A stretch of 64,000 nt of DNA from Aestuariivirga sp964247245 (GCA_964247245.1 CAXTTK010000001.1:1-64000); one strand, 5' to 3'. Shown: positions 34,637 to 44,358, counted from the first letter of the stretch. Notes: generated by a model from the letters alone, not told the origin. Numbers and translations are program-made.

Positions 34637-35223
34637 ATTTGCTCCTTTTTCAATTCTGCAGCTTTGAGAACGGCGCGCGCAATATCGGCCAATGAGCGGC
34701 TCTGCTGCATGGCAGCGCTGCGCATCATCTCGAATGCAGCCGTTTCAGATATTTTTTGCTGATACATCAAAATACCTTTGGCGCGGTCAATCACTTTACG
34801 GTCATTCAAAGCTTGAATGGCGTCATCACGTTCACCGCGCAGTTTTTCAAAAGCTTTGAAACGTGCAATGGCTAAGTCCAAGATTGGTTTCACTCGTTCG
34901 CGCTTGAGGCCGTCCACCACATAGGCCGACACGCCCGCCTCGACTGCGTTCAACATTGCTTCATCGCTGGATTGATCTACAAACATAGCAATGGGTTTGC
35001 GCAGTGATTTGGACAAGCGAAACATGTGCTCTAAAAAATCACGTTCAGGATTGCCTAAATCCATGACAATAACATCGGGTGCTTGAAGTTCAATCTCGCG
35101 GGCAACACCTCTGAGTTGGTAAATGGTCTTGACTGACCTGTGCCCGGCTTCGCGCAAGGCCTGTTCAATCAACAGCGCGCGATCAGCACTTTCATCCACG
35201 ATAAGAATGACCAACTCAGGCAT
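34633..35223 (-). CDS. nasT: ANTAR-domain antiterminator
   Basis: This 196-residue protein begins MPELVILIVDESADRALL. It has a receiver-like domain (DVIVMDLGNPERDFLEHMF) and a C-terminal ANTAR RNA-binding domain (DRKVIDRAKGILMYQQ, then EMMRSAAMQQSRSLADIA). It binds the hairpin in the nrtA leader to prevent termination when NasS is nitrate-bound. ATGs at 35223 and 35229 are both possible starts; neither has a strong ribosome binding site. It is the first gene of the nasTS pair. Confidence 0.92.
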   Translation of the reverse strand: MPELVILIVDESADRALLIEQALREAGHRSVKTIYQLRGVAREIELQAPDVIVMDLGNPERDFLEHMFRLSKSLRKPIAMFVDQSSDEAMLNAVEAGVSAYVVDGLKRERVKPILDLAIARFKAFEKLRGERDDAIQALNDRKVIDRAKGILMYQQKISETAAFEMMRSAAMQQSRSLADIARAVLKAAELKKEQI

Positions 35224-35409
35224 CACCATCAGACTATGATGCAACGCACAATTAAATTTTGCAATGCGAAGAGCAAGGACTGCGACATATCCGCTTATCG
35301 GTTGGGCCGCGACCACATTGTCCTATTAAATTCAGTTCCGTAATTTTCTGGCGCAGGACAGATTACAATCGACATAGCATTGAATTTCTGGGCACTATTA
35401 CCAACCCGC

Positions 35410-36675
35410 TCAATCTGGATGCGGCGCACCGCGCCAAGCAAGAAGTGCTGTGCCTACAGCCGGATGTTCGCTGAGGGCGGGAAGAGCCGGAACGCCAAGT
35501 TTCTTCAAACGAATTTGTGTCCACGCCGTATTGCCGGCTCCGCCGCCTAGGCTACGCATGCTGATTAGAGGTGATGCGCCAAGCTCACAGAGGCGCTGGT
35601 AGCCCAATGCTTCAACGCTTGCGATGCCTTCGATAATGGCCTGATAGAAAATCGCATCATTTGCCGGACGGGGCGCAAGGCGGGGTGTCAAGAAAGCATC
35701 TGCAACCGGGAAACGCTCGCCGACTTCGGTCAGAGGGTAGTAATCGAGGCCTGTTGGCGAGTCTGGACTGAGCTGCGGGGTGAGTACGGCAAGTTGATCT
35801 CTGCTGAAAAACTTATGCAACACGCCACCGCCGGAATTCGACGCGCCACCGGCCAACCATTGATCGCCAATGCGGTGGCTGTAGATACCATAGCGCGGCG
35901 CAAAGATCGGTTTGGTTGACAGTAGTTTGAGCGTGAGCGTGGTGCCCAAAGACGTGACACCATCGCCAACACTGTTGGCTCCGCTGGCCAGAAAAGCGGC
36001 ACAGCCGTCTGTTGTGCCACTGATAATTGCAAGGTCATTGGGTAAATTAAAAAGCGCCGCTGCCTCGGTGGTGATGGTGCCGATGCGCGTGCCGACGGGC
36101 ACCACGCGCGGCAACAGTCTCAAGTCCAGCCCCGTCGCTGCGATCCATGAAGGCCAGCGACGCACCACTGGGTCATAGCCTGTTTTCAATGCATTGTTTT
36201 CATCACTGATATTAAAATGCCCGCAGAACTTCCCCATCAACCAATCGGCCTGATGCAAAATATGTGCTGCGCCCTTTTGCAATGGCAAAGCGCGCGCGAG
36301 GGGTGAAGTGCCACCGCGTGCAGCTGATTCAAGCGGAGCGACAGCGGCAATTTTTTCTACATCACTGGTTTCAGCAATGTCGTTATACATGGAGGCAAGG
36401 CCGATTGGATTACCTGTTGCGTCTACCGGTAAAATCGTTCCAGAAGTTCCGTCAATGGCGAGTGCCACGGGTTGATAGTCTTTGATATCCAGATTTGCAA
36501 AAGCCTCGTGCAAAGCTTTCCACCATAAGGCAGGGTCTTGCTGGTGGCGCATCCCAGAAGTGATCGGTGCCAGTATGCTAGCGCTTGCCAGAGATACTAA
36601 CATACCACCACGAGTGACCGCTGCTATACGTATGCCCGATGTACCGCAATCTATGCCAAGCGCTACTTGGGCCAT
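35410..36675 (-). CDS. FGGY-family carbohydrate kinase, D-ribulokinase-like
   Basis: This 421-residue kinase has the N-terminal phosphate-binding GIDCGTSGIRIAAV, GTTDGCAAFLASGANSVGDG in the hinge region, SLGTTLTLKLLS and the C-terminal SLGGGAGNTAWTQIRLKKL. The short length and SLGTT motif resemble the D-ribulose/xylulose kinase branch found in cyanobacteria and plants rather than EryA. It is the last gene of the leftward erythritol operon, seven bases after rpiB. It could open a second ketopentose or ketotetrose entry, or phosphorylate an overflow ketose. The substrate is an inference. Confidence 0.78.
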   Translation of the reverse strand: MAQVALGIDCGTSGIRIAAVTRGGMLVSLASASILAPITSGMRHQQDPALWWKALHEAFANLDIKDYQPVALAIDGTSGTILPVDATGNPIGLASMYNDIAETSDVEKIAAVAPLESAARGGTSPLARALPLQKGAAHILHQADWLMGKFCGHFNISDENNALKTGYDPVVRRWPSWIAATGLDLRLLPRVVPVGTRIGTITTEAAALFNLPNDLAIISGTTDGCAAFLASGANSVGDGVTSLGTTLTLKLLSTKPIFAPRYGIYSHRIGDQWLAGGASNSGGGVLHKFFSRDQLAVLTPQLSPDSPTGLDYYPLTEVGERFPVADAFLTPRLAPRPANDAIFYQAIIEGIASVEALGYQRLCELGASPLISMRSLGGGAGNTAWTQIRLKKLGVPALPALSEHPAVGTALLAWRGAPHPD

Positions 36676-36681
36676 GGCGGT

Positions 36682-37122
36682 TCAGGCCTTGCCTGCATCC
36701 AGCTTGTTAATGGCTTCCACATTGGCAGCGGATGATCCCTTGGGGTCAAACTCTGATGCCAGCCAAGTGTCCACAATTGCCTTTGCGAGTTCCGGTCCAA
36801 TCACGCGTGCGCCCATTGTGATGATCTGAGCATTGTTGGACTTGGCTGCACGCTCGGCGGAATAAGTATCATGGGTGAGTGCGGCACGTATGCCCGGCAC
36901 CTTATTGGCCGAAATACAAACGCCAATGCCTGTGCCGCAGCAGAGGATGGCGCGATCCACCTTACCCGCCATTACAGCGCCCGCCACTTCGGCCGAGAGG
37001 TCGGCATATAAACCAGCTTTGCTCATGTTGCTGACTTCATGTTTGCCCACTGCTTTGAGATGCGCCTCGATCACATCGATCAGAGGTTTTCCGGCGCTAT
37101 CGCCGCCCAACGCAATTTTCAT
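36682..37122 (-). CDS. rpiB: RpiB-family isomerase, erythritol pathway (EryI-like)
   Basis: This 146-residue RpiB/LacAB isomerase has the catalytic cysteine motif AILCCGTGIGVCISANKV and the downstream TMGARVIG segment. In Brucella the RpiB paralogue EryI converts D-erythrulose 4-phosphate into D-erythrose 4-phosphate. The position here, with ATGA overlap to the tpiA-like gene and downstream of eryC, supports that role over housekeeping ribose 5-phosphate isomerisation. Confidence 0.87.
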   Translation of the reverse strand: MKIALGGDSAGKPLIDVIEAHLKAVGKHEVSNMSKAGLYADLSAEVAGAVMAGKVDRAILCCGTGIGVCISANKVPGIRAALTHDTYSAERAAKSNNAQIITMGARVIGPELAKAIVDTWLASEFDPKGSSAANVEAINKLDAGKA

Positions 37123-37886
37123 TTCAAAGACTCCATAACTGAATTGATGATTCCGGTATAACCCATCACATCCCAGGCCGCACGCCCAATAAACAAGCCG
37201 TCAATGTGAGATTGGTTAGCCAAGGCCACACAATTTTGAGCGTTGACACTGCCGCCATAAAGTATTGGTAGGCTTTCCCCTGTAATGGACTTGACCAGCG
37301 CCGTAATTTTGATGTGCTGCTCGTTGGCAAATTCCGGAGAGGCAGGAATGCCACCCTCACCGATGGACCAGACTGGTTCGTAGGCGATGATAATCCGACC
37401 TAGTGCATTGCCGGAAACATATTTCAGCAGCCCGCGCACCTGTCGTTCCAGCGCTAAGGCTGTCTGACCAGCATCGAACTCCGCTTTGGTGTCACCGATG
37501 CAAACGAGCGCTGTGAGTCCATGTTTTATGGCTGTCTGTACTTTCAGCGCCACTGTTTCGTCCGTCTCGCCGAAATGTGTGCGCCGCTCACTGTGACCGA
37601 GCTCAACAAGAGATGCGCCGCAATCTTTCACCATCAGCGGTGAAATCTCGCCGGTCCATGCACCTGCATCATGCCAATGCATATTTTGAGCACCGACTTT
37701 AACTTTTGTCTGCGTCAAAATCTGCGCAACTTCGACGATGTAAGGAAATGGTGGAATGACAAATGGCTGACAAGCTTTTGTCTGAGCCACTGGCGATGCC
37801 GCCAGTGCTTCAGCAAACTGTACAGCCTCAGCGCGCGTTTTATTCATCTTCCACGATGTACCGATCCACGGAAATTTGCGAGCCAT
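37119..37886 (-). CDS. tpiA: Triosephosphate-isomerase-like, erythritol pathway (EryH-like)
   Basis: This 255-residue TIM barrel begins MARKFPWIGTSWKMNK. The start is set by the TAATG overlap with eryC. The catalytic lysine (SWKMNK), histidine (ELGHSERR) and glutamate (AYEPVWSIG) are all present. The Brucella homologue EryH interconverts L-erythrulose 1-phosphate and D-erythrulose 4-phosphate. The conserved eryC-tpiA-rpiB order supports the same step here. Confidence 0.87.
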   Translation of the reverse strand: MARKFPWIGTSWKMNKTRAEAVQFAEALAASPVAQTKACQPFVIPPFPYIVEVAQILTQTKVKVGAQNMHWHDAGAWTGEISPLMVKDCGASLVELGHSERRTHFGETDETVALKVQTAIKHGLTALVCIGDTKAEFDAGQTALALERQVRGLLKYVSGNALGRIIIAYEPVWSIGEGGIPASPEFANEQHIKITALVKSITGESLPILYGGSVNAQNCVALANQSHIDGLFIGRAAWDVMGYTGIINSVMESLK

Positions 37887-38806
37887 TAGTTGAATCCCGT
37901 TTTTGCGAAGGGTGCCCAATAGGCCACAGATTCCTTCAACGCCACAATTACGTTTCGGTCAGTGGGCTCGCGCTCACGAAAAGCGAGTTCAAGGCAAAGC
38001 TCGTTATCAGTTCCACCTCCCGCACGAATGGCACCAAGCAATTTCTCCGGCGTGATGCGGCCATCGCTGTTATATTGCGCGGTGAAAGGCCAATGCCCGC
38101 CCTTGTTCATGCTGCTTTGCTTGATGTGGATGATCGGTGATTGCGTCGCAAAATCTTTGGCCCAAGCAAATGGATCCACATCACGCGGGTTGGCGGAGGT
38201 CACATCGCCGTGGTCAATATCGACCATCGGCACCAAGGGCACGGGCAATTGCGCGGCGTTAATCCAATTTTGTAGCTCTTGCGTGGCCTGCAAGGTGTGT
38301 CCTAACTCGCGCGCCACTGACATTGGCTCCCAGAAGAGATATTTGAGTCCGCGTTTTTGGGCGTGTGCGGCCACGTCGCGCCAACAGGATAGTGCTGTTT
38401 CCATTGCCAAGCGGTAGCGCGCCGGATCATCCATTTCGTGATAGGTGAGAATGGCATATTGCGTGCCAATTGCGGGGCAACCCAAGTCAGCAGCAATGTC
38501 AACAAAGGTTCTGAACCAGCGCACATAATAGGCTCGTACCTCAGCATCCGGATGGCCGAAGTGGTTGAGGCGACCGTAAGGTCCCGTCATCGCCGAAGTG
38601 ATTTTGGCCTTCTTCGCCGACAAGGCTTTGGCCATCCGTGTTGTCAGCCTTGTGATCGTCGAAATATCCCATGACGGATTAATGAATTCATGCACCAGTT
38701 GGATATGTCCAATACCAACCTCATCTGCAAGCACATTAACAAATTCCTCAGGCTCGGCGAAGCGGTTCACCAAAGGGTTTGTATTCACTGAAACTGTGAA
38801 GCCCAT
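37886..38806 (-). CDS. eryC: Tetrulose-phosphate epimerase, EryC-like
   Basis: This 306-residue sugar-phosphate isomerase/epimerase-type TIM barrel (MGFTVSVNTNPLVNRF) has probable metal ligands in FWEPMSV, VDIDHGDV, HIKQSS and LCLELAF. Length and context match EryC of Brucella and rhizobia, which epimerises D-erythrulose 1-phosphate to L-erythrulose 1-phosphate. It heads the leftward operon eryC-tpiA-rpiB-kinase and is divergent from eryD. Confidence 0.85.
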   Translation of the reverse strand: MGFTVSVNTNPLVNRFAEPEEFVNVLADEVGIGHIQLVHEFINPSWDISTITRLTTRMAKALSAKKAKITSAMTGPYGRLNHFGHPDAEVRAYYVRWFRTFVDIAADLGCPAIGTQYAILTYHEMDDPARYRLAMETALSCWRDVAAHAQKRGLKYLFWEPMSVARELGHTLQATQELQNWINAAQLPVPLVPMVDIDHGDVTSANPRDVDPFAWAKDFATQSPIIHIKQSSMNKGGHWPFTAQYNSDGRITPEKLLGAIRAGGGTDNELCLELAFREREPTDRNVIVALKESVAYWAPFAKTGFN

Positions 38807-38925
38807 CCTCTCCTCTTACTGCCAATGCTGCTTTGCAGCGACGATTTCATTTGACTTCAACCCTAATATGAAAAATATTGCACAACAAGAAAAATAATTC
38901 AATTCCATAAATCTAGGGGATAGCG
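38807..38925. promoter_or_regulatory. Divergent eryC/eryD control region
   Basis: These 119 bases must hold the promoters of both erythritol operons. A 5-base perfect inverted repeat (GCTGC TTT GCAGC, 38827-38839) and an AT-rich stretch with AATAT-GAAAA-ATATT symmetry (near 38865-38879) are candidate binding sites for EryD. I cannot assign promoter boxes with confidence. Confidence 0.45.
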
Positions 38926-39930
38926 TTGAGCTACATGTCGCCAGCCATAGCCGCCGATGAGGAAGCAGCACTTGCCGCGCGTGCTGCATGGTTGCATTTC
39001 GCCGGGGGTAAGACCCAAGGTGAAGTGGCCGAGATCTTGGGCGTGCAGAGCACCAAGGCGCACCGCCTCATTGCAAAAGCCCGGGCCGAAGGTTTGATCC
39101 GAGTTTTCGTCGAAGGACCTATTGCTGGCTGTATTACGCTCGAAGAAGAACTGAAAGCGCAATTCAGTCTCGGCATTTGCGAAGTGGTTCCAAATATTGA
39201 CGAAGGCAGTTTGCCCCTGCGCACCTTAGGTGCGGCTGGCGCGCGCTATCTGCGCAACTTGATTGAAAGTGGGCGTCATAAGCTTGTCGGCGTCGGACAT
39301 GGCCGCACTTTGGCGGCAGCGGTCGACGCGATGCCAAGTTTAGATGCGGGAAAAATGAAGTTTGTTTCATTGCTGGGCGGTTTGACGCGCCGATACGCCG
39401 CCAGCCCGTTTGATGTGATACATCGTTTGGCAGAACGCACCTCAGCTGAAGCTTATGTTTTGCCCGTTCCCTTTTTTGCCAACACCAAACAAGATAAGAA
39501 AGTTTTGCGTGCGCAATACGGTGTGTCTGAAGCCATTGCGCTTGCACATAATGCGGATATTTACATCGCGGGCATTGGCGAAGTGGACCGCAAAAGTTTT
39601 ATCGCTACAGGTGGCATGGCCGGTGAAGATGATGTTGATGCGGTAATTAACTCTGGGGCTGTCGCCGAAATTTTGGGCCACTTCTTTCGCGCCGATGGCA
39701 AGCATATGCCCAGCGCTCTTTCCGACCGTGCCATGGCCCCTAGCCTAGAAGATTTAAAAAATCACAAAATTGTCGCCTTGGCAGGCGGCACATCCAAGAC
39801 TCAGGCCATCCGCGCCATACTTGAGAGCGGTCTTCTTCATGGGCTGATCATTGACGAAGCAACAGCAAAACGCCTCGTCAGCACCAAACCGGCGCGTGAG
39901 CCCGGCAACAAGAGCGGGAAAACCGACTGA
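38926..39930 (+). CDS. eryD: SorC-family regulator, EryD-like
   Basis: This 334-residue protein is read from a TTG start with AGGGGA seven bases upstream; the ATG nine bases later is an alternative. It has an N-terminal helix-turn-helix (GKTQGEVAEILGVQSTKAHR, residues about 27-46) and a SorC/DeoR-C effector domain that resembles sugar-phosphate isomerases (GVGHGRTLAAAVDAMP, IAGIGEVDRKSF). EryD represses erythritol operons and is relieved by the polyol or a phosphorylated product. It lies at the head of the transporter operon and probably controls both divergent units. Confidence 0.87.
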   Translation: MSYMSPAIAADEEAALAARAAWLHFAGGKTQGEVAEILGVQSTKAHRLIAKARAEGLIRVFVEGPIAGCITLEEELKAQFSLGICEVVPNIDEGSLPLRTLGAAGARYLRNLIESGRHKLVGVGHGRTLAAAVDAMPSLDAGKMKFVSLLGGLTRRYAASPFDVIHRLAERTSAEAYVLPVPFFANTKQDKKVLRAQYGVSEAIALAHNADIYIAGIGEVDRKSFIATGGMAGEDDVDAVINSGAVAEILGHFFRADGKHMPSALSDRAMAPSLEDLKNHKIVALAGGTSKTQAIRAILESGLLHGLIIDEATAKRLVSTKPAREPGNKSGKTD

Positions 39931-39970
39931 CGACCAGAAAGATTGATGCATCAAATGGAGGAAAAGCGAA

Positions 39971-41410
39971 ATGTTCGATAAGGAAAGAGGATTGTTTGAG
40001 GCTTTCGTTGCGGGAAAAATGAACCGCCGCGAATTGCTCCAAGCCACTGGTAAGCTGGGTCTTTCGGCAAGTGCCGCAGGCTTTCTGATTGGTGAGGCTC
40101 AGACACAAGCACTGGCAGCAGACTTTGATTGGATGAAATACAAAGGCACCAAGCTCAAGCTCTTACTCAACAAGCACCCCTATGCCGACGCGATGATCGC
40201 CGACATTGAAAACTTCAAGAAGATGACTGGCATGGACATCACTTGGGACATTTTCCCTGAAGATGTCTATTTCGACAAAGTGACCGCCGCGCTTTCTTCT
40301 GGCTCTGGCGAATATGATGCCTTCATGACTGGCGCTTATATGACTTGGACTTATGGCCCCGCTGGTTGGATTGAAGACCTCAACACCTACATCAAAGACC
40401 CAGCCAAAACCAACCCGAACTTCAATTGGGAAGACGTTTTGCCAGGCCTGCGCGCTTCCACATCTTGGAATGGTGTTCCCGGCGGCGCGCTTGGATCAGC
40501 TGATGCGAAGCAGTGGTGCATGCCTTGGGGTTATGAACTCAACAACTTGTCTTACAACAAAAAAATGTTCGACAAGGTTGGTGTTCAGCCGCCGAAGAAT
40601 TTGGGCGAGATGGTCGAAACCTCGGCCAAGCTTAAAAAGGACTTAGGCGGGCCCTATGGTATCGGCGTGCGTGGTTCGCGGTCTTGGGCCTCGATTCATC
40701 CGGGCTTCTTGTCCGGCTATGCGAACTTTGGCGAGAAGGACTTCAACGTCGATGGTGGCAAGTTAAAAGCCGCCATGAACTCGGCAGGTTCTAAGGCCTA
40801 TCACAAGGATTGGGTTAAGATGATCCAAGACTCAGGACCAAAGGATTGGGCCAACTACACTTGGTATCAAGTTGGCACCGATTTGGGCGCTGGCGCATCT
40901 GCCATGATCTTTGACGCTGACATTCTGGGTTACTTCATGAATGGCGGCGACAACAAAGAGAAGGGCAACCTTGGCTATGCACCTTTCGCAGCAAACCCCG
41001 CTGCCAAAGCGCCGACGCCAAATGTGTGGATCTGGTCTCTCGCCATGGCTTCGGCTGGCAAACAGAAGGACGCCGCATGGTACTTCATGCAGTGGGCAAC
41101 TTCTGTCGAACATGATTTGTTCGGTGCCCGCAAGATGGACTTTGTAAACCCGGTTCGTGCTTCCGTATGGAAGGATGAAGAGTTCCGTGGCCGTATCGAC
41201 AAGTCATATCCTGGATATCTGAACCAGCATGACACGTCGGCCCCGGGTGCTAAAATCTATTTTACCGCCCAACCACTATTCTTTGACCTCACCACTTTGT
41301 GGTCGGAAAATTTACAGAAAATGGTTGCCAAGCAAATCCCTGTTGATGAAGGCTTGGATGCGATGGCAGCTGAAATGGACAAGAAATTGGCAGATGCTGG
41401 TCTCGGCTAA
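39971..41410 (+). CDS. CUT1 polyol-binding protein (family 1)
   Basis: This 479-residue protein has GGAGG eleven bases before the ATG. A Tat-like signal begins with MNRRELLQATGKLGLSASA after a 17-residue lead and ends near ALAA. The mature part is a family 1 solute-binding protein (SSGSGEYDAFMTGAYMTW, PWGYELNNLSYNKKMFDKVG). It supplies the two-permease, two-ATPase importer encoded downstream. Layout resembles the glycerol importer GlpVPQST of rhizobia; erythritol or a related polyol is the likely cargo here. Confidence 0.87.
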   Translation: MFDKERGLFEAFVAGKMNRRELLQATGKLGLSASAAGFLIGEAQTQALAADFDWMKYKGTKLKLLLNKHPYADAMIADIENFKKMTGMDITWDIFPEDVYFDKVTAALSSGSGEYDAFMTGAYMTWTYGPAGWIEDLNTYIKDPAKTNPNFNWEDVLPGLRASTSWNGVPGGALGSADAKQWCMPWGYELNNLSYNKKMFDKVGVQPPKNLGEMVETSAKLKKDLGGPYGIGVRGSRSWASIHPGFLSGYANFGEKDFNVDGGKLKAAMNSAGSKAYHKDWVKMIQDSGPKDWANYTWYQVGTDLGAGASAMIFDADILGYFMNGGDNKEKGNLGYAPFAANPAAKAPTPNVWIWSLAMASAGKQKDAAWYFMQWATSVEHDLFGARKMDFVNPVRASVWKDEEFRGRIDKSYPGYLNQHDTSAPGAKIYFTAQPLFFDLTTLWSENLQKMVAKQIPVDEGLDAMAAEMDKKLADAGLG

Positions 41411-41428
41411 AGCCGTTTGCCGATAAGT

Positions 41429-41468
41429 GTGGGAACCCCATTGCTCCCTTCTGGGGCTCCCACTTTTT
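41429..41468 (+). terminator. Hairpin with U tract after binding protein gene
   Basis: GTGGGAACCCC pairs with GGGGCTCCCAC apart from one central mismatch, and TTTTT follows. It lies 18 bases after the binding protein stop and before the first permease. It likely acts as a leaky terminator that keeps the binding protein in excess over the membrane complex. Confidence 0.8.
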
Positions 41469-41499
41469 CTATTGAAAATCTGAATTGGGGAACGGGTCC

Positions 41500-42423
41500 A
41501 TGACCGGAACCGACGTAACATCATCACCGCAAAAACGCAGCCGCATTTCACGCAAAGCACTGCCTTATTTGCTTAGCCTGCCAGCACTTTTGATGTGCAT
41601 TGGCATCCTGATCCCGTTTTTTACAGCGGTCTATTATTCGTTGTTGAGATACCGCCTCAATTTACCTGCTCTCAAAGGTTTTATTTGGTTTCAGAATTAC
41701 ATTTCGTTTTTTACAGATCCAAAGTTCTGGAACACCTTGGAAATTTCGCTGATTTATGCCGCGCTCACTGTGGTCGTCGAATTGCTTCTGGGCCTCGGCA
41801 TTGCAATGCTGTTGCAAAAACGTTCGCGCCTCAATAATTTCATATCCATTATTCTATTGTTGCCATTGATGACAGCACCCGCCCTCGCCGCCTTGATGTG
41901 GAAGCTGATGACCAATCCAAATTTCGGCATCCTCAGCTATCTCGTCGGCCTGATTGGTTTTCCCGACATGAAATGGGGATCTGATCCCGCAACAGCGCTT
42001 TTTACGGTTACGCTTGTGGATGTTTGGGTTTACACACCCTTCATGATGATCCTGCTGCTGGCAGGCCTGCGCTCTTTACCGCCAGCACCTTTTGAAGCCG
42101 CAGCGCTTGATGGTGTGCCGCGCAGCTTTGTGTTTTTCCGCATCACTCTGCCGATGTTGATGCCCTATATTTTAACGGCAACGCTGTTCCGGCTGCTCGA
42201 CTCCATTCAACAATTCGACATCATTTATGCGATGACGCAGGGTGGGCCAGGCGATAGCCTTCTGGTGTTTCAAGTTCAGGCTTATCTGGATTTCTTTCAG
42301 GCCACCAATGTTGGCCGCTCTTCCGCCTTAATGATCATCCTCTGGGCGATCACCTATTTCCTTTCTAATATTTTCATCAAGCAGTGGCTGAAGCTGCGCG
42401 AAAAAGCGCACGGAGTTTCCTGA
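41500..42423 (+). CDS. CUT1 ABC transporter permease 1
   Basis: This 307-residue MalF-type permease begins MTGTDVTSSPQKRSR; the upstream TTG at 41485 is a weaker option. It has six spans, the first in LPYLLSLPALLMCIGILIPF-like sequence, and the EAA coupling loop PFEAAALDGVPRSFVFFRIT. It forms the heterodimeric channel with the next gene product. Confidence 0.88.
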   Translation: MTGTDVTSSPQKRSRISRKALPYLLSLPALLMCIGILIPFFTAVYYSLLRYRLNLPALKGFIWFQNYISFFTDPKFWNTLEISLIYAALTVVVELLLGLGIAMLLQKRSRLNNFISIILLLPLMTAPALAALMWKLMTNPNFGILSYLVGLIGFPDMKWGSDPATALFTVTLVDVWVYTPFMMILLLAGLRSLPPAPFEAAALDGVPRSFVFFRITLPMLMPYILTATLFRLLDSIQQFDIIYAMTQGGPGDSLLVFQVQAYLDFFQATNVGRSSALMIILWAITYFLSNIFIKQWLKLREKAHGVS

Positions 42424-42424
42424 G

Positions 42425-43282
42425 ATGGATCACACTTCAAGTACTGAGAAAATCATACGTGGCGTTCTACTCGGCCTTGTAGTGCTATTCTTCATGTTCC
42501 CGATTTTCTGGATTTTACTTATGTCGTTTCAGACGAATGAGTCGATCCTGCGCATGCCACCATCAATGTTCTTCACGCCGACTTTTGATAATTATGTGGC
42601 GCTGGTCACAGGCCAGATGCGGACTGCGGCAGGTAGCCTTGAAATTAATTTCATGCGCAATTTATGGAATTCACTATTACTCTCATCGCTTTCGGTGATC
42701 TTATCGCTCATTCTCGGTGTGCCTGCAGCCTATGCCTTTGCCCGATTCAAATTCCGCTTGGGCGAAGATATCGCCTTTACGCTTTTGTCTTTCCGCTTCG
42801 CGCCACCCTTACTGGTGCTCTTGCCATTGTCGCTCTATTTCAAAACACTCGGCCTCACTAATACCTATATTGGGCTGATTTGGGTTTACCAGTTGATCTG
42901 CTTGCCGTTGATCCTTTGGATCGTGCGCGGCTATTTCGAAGATTTGAGCCCCGACATCGAGCATGCCCACCGCATTGCGGGCTATGGTTGGTTCGCGACG
43001 TTCCGCAAAATTGCCGTGCCCTTGGCGTTGCCCGGAATTGCTGCTGCTGGTCTGCTGGCTTTCATTTTTTCATGGAATAATTTTGTCTTTGCATTGGTTT
43101 TGGCGTCGGCTGACAAACAGCCTGTTACCGTTGGAGCTTTGGCCTTTGTTACTGCCTCGGGCATTCAATATGGTCAGATTGCTTCGGCTATTGTGCTTTC
43201 AGTGATCCCCACTTTCGTATTGGCACTTTTTGCCCAACGCTATCTCGTCGAGGGTCTGTCTCTTGGGGCGGTGAAGGGATGA
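42425..43282 (+). CDS. CUT1 ABC transporter permease 2
   Basis: This 285-residue MalG-type permease has six spans and the coupling loop EHAHRIAGYGWFATFRKIAV. It is one base from permease 1 and overlaps the first ATPase gene (ATGA). As with glycerol-type importers it would pair with permease 1 and sit on two different ATPases. Confidence 0.88.
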   Translation: MDHTSSTEKIIRGVLLGLVVLFFMFPIFWILLMSFQTNESILRMPPSMFFTPTFDNYVALVTGQMRTAAGSLEINFMRNLWNSLLLSSLSVILSLILGVPAAYAFARFKFRLGEDIAFTLLSFRFAPPLLVLLPLSLYFKTLGLTNTYIGLIWVYQLICLPLILWIVRGYFEDLSPDIEHAHRIAGYGWFATFRKIAVPLALPGIAAAGLLAFIFSWNNFVFALVLASADKQPVTVGALAFVTASGIQYGQIASAIVLSVIPTFVLALFAQRYLVEGLSLGAVKG

Positions 43283-44358
43283 GTCAACTTGCGCTCAAAT
43301 CACTGTCCAAAACCTATGGTGCCTTCACGGTATTTGATAATCTCAACCTTGAAGCAGTTCCCGGCGAAATCGTGGTCGTCTTTGGTGGCTCCGGCACCGG
43401 AAAAACCATTTTGCTGCGTTTGATTGCCGGAGTTGAGGATCCAACGTCCGGTACCATCGAACTGGAGGGCCGGGATGTAATGGATGTACCGCCTGAACAT
43501 CGTAATGTCGGCATGGCATTCCAGAATTTCGCTTTGTTTCCGCATATGTCAGCGCGCGATAATATCGCTTCACCCTTGAGGGCCCGATCAGCGAGCGTGG
43601 CCGATACCACTTCCTCAGTTGATGCCATCGCTAGGCTGTTGAAGATCGAGCATGTGATGGGTCATGCCCCGCGCGAACTTTCCAACGGACAAAAGCAGCG
43701 CACGTCGCTGGGCCGTGCCTTAGCGGGAAAGCCAAAAATATTGCTGCTTGATGACCCGCTGCGCAACGTGGACGCAAAGCTCCGTTATGAAATGCGACTT
43801 GAGCTGCCGCGCCTGTTGCGTCAATCCGGCGCGACGGTGCTTTATGTAACACAAGATTATAAAGAAGCGATGGCGCTGGGTGATAGGATTGCTGTGTTAC
43901 AAGGTGGGATGTTCGTGCAACTGGCTAGCCCAACTGAAATTTATGAGAAGCCTGCGACCTTGCAAGTGGCCAGATTATTCGGAGACCCCGTCATCAACTC
44001 TGTTGAAGGTGTGATCCAGGTGGAAGGCAAGAAGTTATATGTTGATATTGCGGGCCTTTCCGTGCCGCTAAGCTCAGAGTTTAAACACCTGCAAGGGAAG
44101 ACAGTTATTGCCTGCTTCAGGCCAGAAGCGGCGCAACTCACCAAATCGAAATCTGGCATCGAAGTGCAACTCCTGGCCGTAACGCCCTTGAATGAACGTA
44201 CGGTTCTGTTGCTCAAAGCGCGCAACGGCCAGGAATTTCTGGCCTCGTTGCCGTCAACAGCCGCTGTGCCGAAAGCTGATCGTCCTTTAACAGTTTCAAT
44301 TTCTGCCGCCGATTTGCATCTCTTTGACAAAGATACCGGAGCACGGATCGATGGCTGA
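43279..44358 (+). CDS. CUT1 ABC ATPase 1 with altered catalytic residues
   Basis: This 359-residue MalK-type ATPase has Walker A GGSGTGKT and Q-loop FQNFALFPHM. The signature is LSNGQKQR, Walker B is ILLLDDPLRNVD with Asp in place of the catalytic Glu, and the switch histidine is replaced by Gln (YVTQDYKEA). The regulatory TOBE-type domain follows. The altered residues suggest that its own nucleotide site hydrolyses slowly and that activity depends on the partner ATPase 2. The tandem-ATPase arrangement matches rhizobial GlpS/GlpT. Confidence 0.87.
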   Translation: MSQLALKSLSKTYGAFTVFDNLNLEAVPGEIVVVFGGSGTGKTILLRLIAGVEDPTSGTIELEGRDVMDVPPEHRNVGMAFQNFALFPHMSARDNIASPLRARSASVADTTSSVDAIARLLKIEHVMGHAPRELSNGQKQRTSLGRALAGKPKILLLDDPLRNVDAKLRYEMRLELPRLLRQSGATVLYVTQDYKEAMALGDRIAVLQGGMFVQLASPTEIYEKPATLQVARLFGDPVINSVEGVIQVEGKKLYVDIAGLSVPLSSEFKHLQGKTVIACFRPEAAQLTKSKSGIEVQLLAVTPLNERTVLLLKARNGQEFLASLPSTAAVPKADRPLTVSISAADLHLFDKDTGARIDG

